In this document: positions 59,519 to 64,000 of the stretch, piece after piece
Numbering within the stretch: the stretch's first letter is position 1
Layout: the number at the start of each line of letters is the position of its first letter
NCBI RefSeq assembly: GCF_039533965.1
Contig: NZ_BAAAUN010000001.1
Location: forward strand, 2,826,950-2,890,949
Direction of reading: 5' to 3'
Source of the DNA: Microbacterium luteolum
GTDB taxonomy: Bacteria > Actinomycetota > Actinomycetes > Actinomycetales > Microbacteriaceae
Length of the DNA stretch: 64,000 nucleotides
The notes under the pieces: model-generated
Told to the model about the DNA's origin: nothing
What the model saw: the letters and a program-made list of their open reading frames with translations, nothing else
The model's database searches: none
Made by a program: the position numbers and the translations under genes

Positions 59519-60070
59519 GTGACCGCCGAACCGAACGATCCCGCCGAAGCCATCGCCCAGGCGCTCTCCCGTCTGCGCGGACGTCGTCTCGGGGGCGGCC
59601 CCGGCGGCCGCGGTCACGGCGGTCCTCATGGCTGGCCCGGCGGAGCGCCGGGCGACCACGGCGATCACGGGCCCTTCGGTCACCGCGGCCATCCGGGCAT
59701 GCCGCCGTGGATGGCGGATCCCTCCGGGCGCATGGGCGGCCCCGCCCGGATGCGGATGCTGGAGGCGCTCGCCGCGGCATCCGTTCCGCTGAGCGTCAGC
59801 GCGCTCGGCGAGGCGATCGGCGTCGATCAGCCCCGCGCGTCACGGCTCGTGCAGCAGGGGGTCGAGCGGGGCTTCGTGCGTCGCGAGGCCGACCCCGACG
59901 ACGCGCGCCGCACGCGCATCGCGCTCACCGACGAGGGCCGTCGCGTCGCGCGCGGCATGCGGGGGGAGCGACGCGAGATGCTGGCCGGAGCGCTGGCGGC
60001 CTTCACCGAGGAGGAGCGCGCCGAGCTCGCGCGACTGCTGAACAAGCTCGCCGACAACTGGCAGCGCTGA
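59519..60070 (+). CDS. MarR family regulator with N-terminal Gly/His-rich region
   Basis: 183 residues. Residues about 20-62 are Gly/His-rich (GGRGHGGPHGWPGG and GDHGDHGPFGHRGHPG). Residues 70-180 are a complete MarR winged helix (LSVSALGEAIGVDQPRASRLVQQGVERGFV in pieces; PDDARRTRIALTDEGRRV). TAAAAT ends six bases before the GTG, so it is probably leaderless. It points toward a convergent CDF metal exporter. Metal sensing is inferred from the His-rich part and context. Confidence 0.85.
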   Translation: MTAEPNDPAEAIAQALSRLRGRRLGGGPGGRGHGGPHGWPGGAPGDHGDHGPFGHRGHPGMPPWMADPSGRMGGPARMRMLEALAAASVPLSVSALGEAIGVDQPRASRLVQQGVERGFVRREADPDDARRTRIALTDEGRRVARGMRGERREMLAGALAAFTEEERAELARLLNKLADNWQR

Positions 60071-60078
60071 GCCGCCGC

Positions 60079-60996
60079 CTACGACGCGGAGAACTCCAGG
60101 GACGGCTCGTCGTCGACCGAGAGCGACAGCACGACGGTCTCGACCGCCTCATGCTCCTCGATCCGCTGCTCGACATCGCGCAGCCGACGGGCGACGTCAT
60201 GCTCGAGCGCGTCGCCGGCGAGGTCGACCTCCGCGACGATGAACAGGCGGTTCGGTCCCACGTACTCGATGTGCAGGTAGGTCACCCGCTCGATCTGGGG
60301 CAGCGCGAGAAGCGCGGTGCCGACACGGGCCCGCAGCTTCGGCGCCGCCGTCGTGCCCACGAGGAACTCGATGTTCCGGCTGATGAGGATGATCGCGACC
60401 ACGGCGAGCAGGATGCCGACGAGGATCGAGCCCACGGCATCCCACGCGGCGACGCCGGTGATCTGGTGGAGGAGGATCGCGCCACCCGCCAGGACCAGTC
60501 CGATGAGCGCCGCGGCGTCTTCGAAGAACACGGCGCGGAGGGTCGTGTCGCTCGTCTCGAGCACGAAGTCCCACGTCGACGAGCCGCGCTCCTTCGCCAG
60601 CCGGCGCGACTTCACCATCGCCTGCGTGAACGACGCGCCCTCGAGGACGAAGGCGATGCCCAGCACGATGTACGCGACGAGCGGGCTCTCGACCGGACCG
60701 GTCTCGGACAGCTCCTGGATGCCGTGCATGATCGACACGATCGCTCCGGCGGTGAAGATGCCGAACGCGGCGATCAGCGACCACACGAACGCGTTGCGTC
60801 CGTAGCCGAGCGGATGCCGGGCGTCCTTCGTGCGCGCACCGCGGCGGTCGGCGATGAGCAGGAAGATCTCGTTGCCGGCATCCGCCCACGAGTGCGCCGC
60901 CTCGGCGACCATCGACGCCGATGAGGTGATGACGGCGGCGATCGTCTTGGCGATCGCGACCAGGATGTTGGCGAGGAAGGCGATGATCACGGTCAC
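60079..60996 (-). CDS. Cation diffusion facilitator (CDF) metal exporter
   Basis: 305 residues with six membrane segments. AEAAHSWADAGNEIFLL gives the HxxxD metal site in segment 2; segment 5 has FFEDAAALIG (ExxDxxA-like, Glu in place of the common His), which may shift specificity. A cytosolic C-terminal domain follows. CDF proteins export Zn, Co, Mn or Fe by proton antiport. TAGCCT ends six bases before the GTG, so it is probably leaderless. Confidence 0.9.
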   Translation of the reverse strand: MTVIIAFLANILVAIAKTIAAVITSSASMVAEAAHSWADAGNEIFLLIADRRGARTKDARHPLGYGRNAFVWSLIAAFGIFTAGAIVSIMHGIQELSETGPVESPLVAYIVLGIAFVLEGASFTQAMVKSRRLAKERGSSTWDFVLETSDTTLRAVFFEDAAALIGLVLAGGAILLHQITGVAAWDAVGSILVGILLAVVAIILISRNIEFLVGTTAAPKLRARVGTALLALPQIERVTYLHIEYVGPNRLFIVAEVDLAGDALEHDVARRLRDVEQRIEEHEAVETVVLSLSVDDEPSLEFSAS

Positions 60997-61014
60997 GCGG
61001 TCAGGCTACTCCCG

Positions 61015-62421
61015 TCAGCGCGGCGCCTTCACCGGGAGCAGCAGCACGAACCCGAGGATCAGGACGAGCACGATGCCGAGGATGCCGTAGGCGGTCTGGC
61101 TCGTCGCCACGATGAGCACCGTCCAGGCGCCCGAGGCGATCCAGCTCGCCGCGCGACCCGTCGTGGCGTAGAGGCCGAAGATCTCGCCCTCGCGGCCGGC
61201 CGGGGTGACGCGGGCGAGGAACGAGCGGGCAGCGGCCTGCGCCGGGCCGACGAACGCGCAGAGGATGAGGCCGCCGATCCAGAACACCATCGATCCGCCG
61301 TCACGGAGGAAGAACACTGCGAGGCCCGCGACCACCATCGAACCGATCGAGGCGAGGATGATGCGCTTCGGTCCGACGCGGTCGTCGAGTCGTCCCGCGA
61401 GGATCGTGGAGACGCCGGCGATGAGGTTCGCGGCGATGCCGAAGATGATGATCGCCTGCGTCTCGAAGCCGAACACCGCCGTGCCGATGATGGCGCCGAA
61501 CGCGAAGACGCCGCCGAGTCCGTCGCGGAAGACGGCGCTCGAGAGCAGGTACCAGAAGGTCGGCCGGGTCTCGGGGTCGCGGTAGAGGCCGGCGACGTCC
61601 TTCACGAGCAGCGCGTACGACTGGAAGAAGCCGACCTTGCGTTCCGGGCGGCCGAGTGAGGGCTCCGGCACATTCAGGAAGATCGGGATGCTGAAGATGA
61701 TCGTCCAGACCGCGCACCCGACTGCGATCAGCCGATAGGCGAGGCCGTTGTCGGTCGACATGCCGAACCAGTCGAACGTGTCGAGCACCACCACGATGAC
61801 GAGGGCGAGGATGCCGCCGATGTAGCCGAAGCCCCAGCCGAGGCCCGAGATGCGGCCGACGTTCTTCGGCGTCGCGATGCCGATGAGCATCGCGTTCGAG
61901 TTCACCGCGGCGATCTCGCCGAACACAGATCCGGCCGAGATGAGCGCCACTCCGAGCCAGAACAGGCTGGGGGTCGGTTCGACGAACCACAGGCCGAGCA
62001 TGCAGAAGACCAGGGCGCCGGTGCCGATCCCGAGCCAGAGCTTCTGCCTGCCCGCGGCATCCGCTCGCTGGCCGAGGACGGGCGCGAGCAGCAGGATGCC
62101 GAAGGCGGCGATCGTCGAACCCAGTCCCAGGCCGGAGGCGAGGTCGGCTTCGGCGGCCTTGCGCACGGGGTCGGACGAGTCGAGAGCGGCGATGTCGGCG
62201 GGGAGGAAGCCCTTGCCGACCAGGTACAGCGCCGTGAACACGAACGTGAGGATGACGGTGTTGAACGGCTGCGTCGCCCAGTCCCACAGCGCCCACGAGT
62301 AGACCTGCTTCTTCGGGGCCGGAGTCTCGCCGCGCAGATCCAGTCCGATCACGCCGACGGCGCCGCTGTTCGCTGTGGCGACGGGCTCGGGAACGCCGGG
62401 GTGCGCGTCAGGTTCGCTCAT
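61015..62421 (-). CDS. MFS transporter, UMF1 (Atg22-like) family
   Basis: 468 residues, 12 membrane segments. YSWALWDWATQPFNTVILTF is the UMF1/Atg22 start signature, and GWGFGYIGGILALVIV follows in segment 5-6. It probably exports small metabolites such as amino acids, as Atg22 does from vacuoles; the substrate cannot be named. It lies 18 bases upstream of the CDF gene on the same strand, although the CDF has its own promoter. Confidence 0.9.
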   Translation of the reverse strand: MSEPDAHPGVPEPVATANSGAVGVIGLDLRGETPAPKKQVYSWALWDWATQPFNTVILTFVFTALYLVGKGFLPADIAALDSSDPVRKAAEADLASGLGLGSTIAAFGILLLAPVLGQRADAAGRQKLWLGIGTGALVFCMLGLWFVEPTPSLFWLGVALISAGSVFGEIAAVNSNAMLIGIATPKNVGRISGLGWGFGYIGGILALVIVVVLDTFDWFGMSTDNGLAYRLIAVGCAVWTIIFSIPIFLNVPEPSLGRPERKVGFFQSYALLVKDVAGLYRDPETRPTFWYLLSSAVFRDGLGGVFAFGAIIGTAVFGFETQAIIIFGIAANLIAGVSTILAGRLDDRVGPKRIILASIGSMVVAGLAVFFLRDGGSMVFWIGGLILCAFVGPAQAAARSFLARVTPAGREGEIFGLYATTGRAASWIASGAWTVLIVATSQTAYGILGIVLVLILGFVLLLPVKAPR

Positions 62422-62499
62422 GGTCGAAGTCTGGCGCTGCGCGGTGAACGGGCGGTGACGGCGCGCCGCGCGCTCATCCGCGACCGCAGAAGTGGCGCC

Positions 62500-63417
62500 T
62501 CAGTCCGTGCGCAGGGGCCGCAGCGTGCGGGCGTAGTCCTCCTTCAGCACCGCGAGGTGCAGCCACGCCTCGATGCGCGTCACCCCGGGTAGCGCCCGCA
62601 GACGTTCGAGGCTGGCGTACAGGGCGCCGGCCGAGGGCTCGACGAGGGTGGCGACCGCATCGAACCGACCGAGCGTGCGCGCGGCGAAGTCGACGCCGCG
62701 TCCCCTGCGCAGTTCCTCGATCACCGCTTCGTCGTCGTCGCCGAGGATCATGCCGACACCCATCGACAGCTGTCGGTGCGCGAGACCGCGTGCCTCGACC
62801 GCGCTGATCTTGATGACTCCCGCATCGATGAGCCGCTGCACGCGCGTGGCCACCGCGGAGGGGGAGAGCCGCACCTCCTCGCCGAGCGCGCGGAAGCTCC
62901 GGCGTCCGTCGGTCTGCAGCTGCTCGATCAGAGCCTCGTCGATCGCGTCGAGCGTGACCCCGCCGTGGTACTCCGAGACGAAGAATCCCTTCACGACGGT
63001 CGAGTAGATGATCGTGCTGATGTCGAGCACACCGGTGATCGCGCGGATCTGGGCGAGCAGGTCGTGCAGCTCCGACATCGAGCCGACCCGGATCTCCGTG
63101 ACCACGTCGTGCGCTCCGCCGACCGCCGACACCAGCACCGTCTCGTCGAGGTCCCGCAGGTGCTCCGCGACGACCTCGACGGCACCGTCGGTGCGGATCG
63201 AGACGTGCGCGAGGACGTGTTGGCCGAGGAAGACGGGATCGACGGCGGCGACCACCCGCACGGTGCGGTCTTCGAGCATGGCCTTCAGCCGGGCGGCGAC
63301 GGCGGCCCGGGACTGCCCGAGGCGCACGGACAGCGAGCGGATGCTGGCGCGCCCGTCCTCCTGGAGGGCCCGGATGAGTTCGGCGTCGAAATCCACGGCT
63401 TTCCTCCGATTCGTCAT
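62500..63417 (-). CDS. Double-length Lrp/AsnC family regulator
   Basis: 305 residues, twice the usual size. Two tandem Lrp/AsnC units are visible: helix-turn-helix at residues about 8-50 (LIRALQEDGRASIRSLSVRLGQSRAAVAARL in pieces) with an AsnC sensor to 150, then a second at about 160-205 (LIEQLQTDGRRSFRALGEEV and LSPSAVATRVQRLIDAGVI) with a sensor to 300. Such fused forms likely act as pseudo-tetramers. It diverges from an MHS symporter and may control its uptake gene. Confidence 0.9.
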   Translation of the reverse strand: MTNRRKAVDFDAELIRALQEDGRASIRSLSVRLGQSRAAVAARLKAMLEDRTVRVVAAVDPVFLGQHVLAHVSIRTDGAVEVVAEHLRDLDETVLVSAVGGAHDVVTEIRVGSMSELHDLLAQIRAITGVLDISTIIYSTVVKGFFVSEYHGGVTLDAIDEALIEQLQTDGRRSFRALGEEVRLSPSAVATRVQRLIDAGVIKISAVEARGLAHRQLSMGVGMILGDDDEAVIEELRRGRGVDFAARTLGRFDAVATLVEPSAGALYASLERLRALPGVTRIEAWLHLAVLKEDYARTLRPLRTD

Positions 63418-63619
63418 CTTTCCCGGGATCGCTCGCCCGGGAGAGCACAACCTCAGCCTAAGAGGTAGAACGACCGACGGGAAGGCGACACATGTCTCCG
63501 GTCGCGAACATTTCTCCAGTGAATGACTCTTCTCGCTGGAGTTCTGGCCTTGTCGCAGGCTCCGTACGGACGTAGCATCCTCCGTTATCCGACATCTTCC
63601 GCAAAGGAGCGGTTCCCTC

Positions 63620-64000
63620 ATGACCTCCACGCACAGCAAGGCCCGACGCGCAGGCATCGCCGCCTTCGTCGGCACCACCATCGAGTGGTACGACTTCTAC
63701 GTATACGCGACGGCCGCCGCCCTCGTCTTCGGCCCCCTGTTCTTCCCGAGCGGAGACCGGCTCGCCGAGACCGCCGCTGCTTTCGCGACCTTCGCGGTCG
63801 CCTTCCTCGTCCGGCCCCTCGGTGGCATCATCTTCGGCCACATCGGCGACAAGCTCGGCCGGCGCACCTCGCTCGTCATCACCCTGCTGATGATGGGCGC
63901 CGCCACCGTGCTGGTCGGCTGCCTGCCCACCTACGAGAACATCGGCATCCTGGCGCCGGTCCTCCTGATCCTGCTCCGCGCCATCCAGGGCCTGGCGGTC
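63620..64000 (+). CDS. MHS family MFS transporter (ProP/KgtP-like), 3'-truncated by window edge
   Basis: 127 residues to the window end. GTTIEWYDFYVYATAAALVF is the metabolite:H+ symporter signature, and VRPLGGIIFGHIGDKLGRRTS is the MFS motif A region. Relatives carry dicarboxylates, osmolytes or aromatic acids. AAAGGAG precedes the ATG. The divergent Lrp-like gene suggests a substrate related to amino acid metabolism. The 202-base gap holds no further gene; a CTCCAG/CTGGAG inverted repeat lies at about 63516-63537. Confidence 0.9.
   Translation, partial: MTSTHSKARRAGIAAFVGTTIEWYDFYVYATAAALVFGPLFFPSGDRLAETAAAFATFAVAFLVRPLGGIIFGHIGDKLGRRTSLVITLLMMGAATVLVGCLPTYENIGILAPVLLILLRAIQGLAV

Overview
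The window is high-GC actinobacterial chromosome, most likely Microbacterium or a close Microbacteriaceae relative. That assignment is inferred from codon use, the very frequent GGATGCC/GGCATCC word, MarR/TetR/Lrp-rich gene content, Asp23/Gls24 operon type and a characteristic small dispersed repeat; no rRNA gene is present to confirm it. Coding density is very high, no gap without a gene exceeds about 220 bases, and I see no insertion sequence, prophage, CRISPR array or rRNA. One tRNA-Gly(CCC) is present. At least 17 genes start exactly 6 (two cases 7) bases after a TANNNT -10 hexamer, the signature of leaderless transcripts, and I used this to choose starts.

Layout. 1-8.8 kb is a zinc-related block: the 3' part of a Zn/Mn ABC permease, a toxin-antitoxin pair, a GNAT-AAA+ fusion, zur, a two-gene permease set (UPF0718 plus TIGR03943 type), a membrane-anchored propeller-like protein, alkyladenine glycosylase, and rpmB-rpmG-rpsN coding zinc-free (C-minus) ribosomal proteins. 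8.9-16.8 kb holds an alpha/beta hydrolase with divergent TetR, HU, a CopD-CtaG fusion, a PIF1-like helicase and an iron-box-controlled heme oxygenase with a DUF2470 protein. 16.9-33 kb is mixed: a degenerate serine-hydrolase lipoprotein, CorA, paired MarR-like genes, isochorismatase, APC permease, aquaporin, GPP34, MFS plus MarR, a two-component system beside a DUF4097 membrane protein, SDR and MDR oxidoreductases, and an epoxide-hydrolase-like gene beside a WYL regulator.

33-41 kb is a stress/metal region: a SoxR regulator with an intact sox box that sits in a 19-bp promoter spacer driving an MFS pump and an imine-reductase-like gene, then an MFS exporter and a copper operon (copZ, secreted copper-related protein, copA) diverging from a region with three identical-geometry CsoR-type operators. 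41-50.6 kb has a tiny secreted two-Cys peptide, a MalY-type C-S lyase, an aldo-keto reductase, a lipoprotein esterase, a MerR module, a five-gene Asp23/Gls24 envelope operon followed by CsbD, and a serine hydrolase.

50.6-64 kb contains the tRNA, a 1487-residue cell-wall-anchored enzyme joining a GH30-like and a GH43_24-like domain (predicted type II arabinogalactan degradation) under a LacI-type operator, dcd, a hydrolase/TetR pair, two divergent winged-helix regulators that both carry His/Gly-rich tails beside a CDF metal exporter, a UMF1-type MFS, a double-length Lrp/AsnC regulator and the start of an MHS-family symporter. The best candidates for something new are the two-enzyme galactanase, the His-rich regulator pair with the CDF gene, the GNAT-AAA+ fusion, the small secreted peptide, and the shared copper-operator region without a local csoR.
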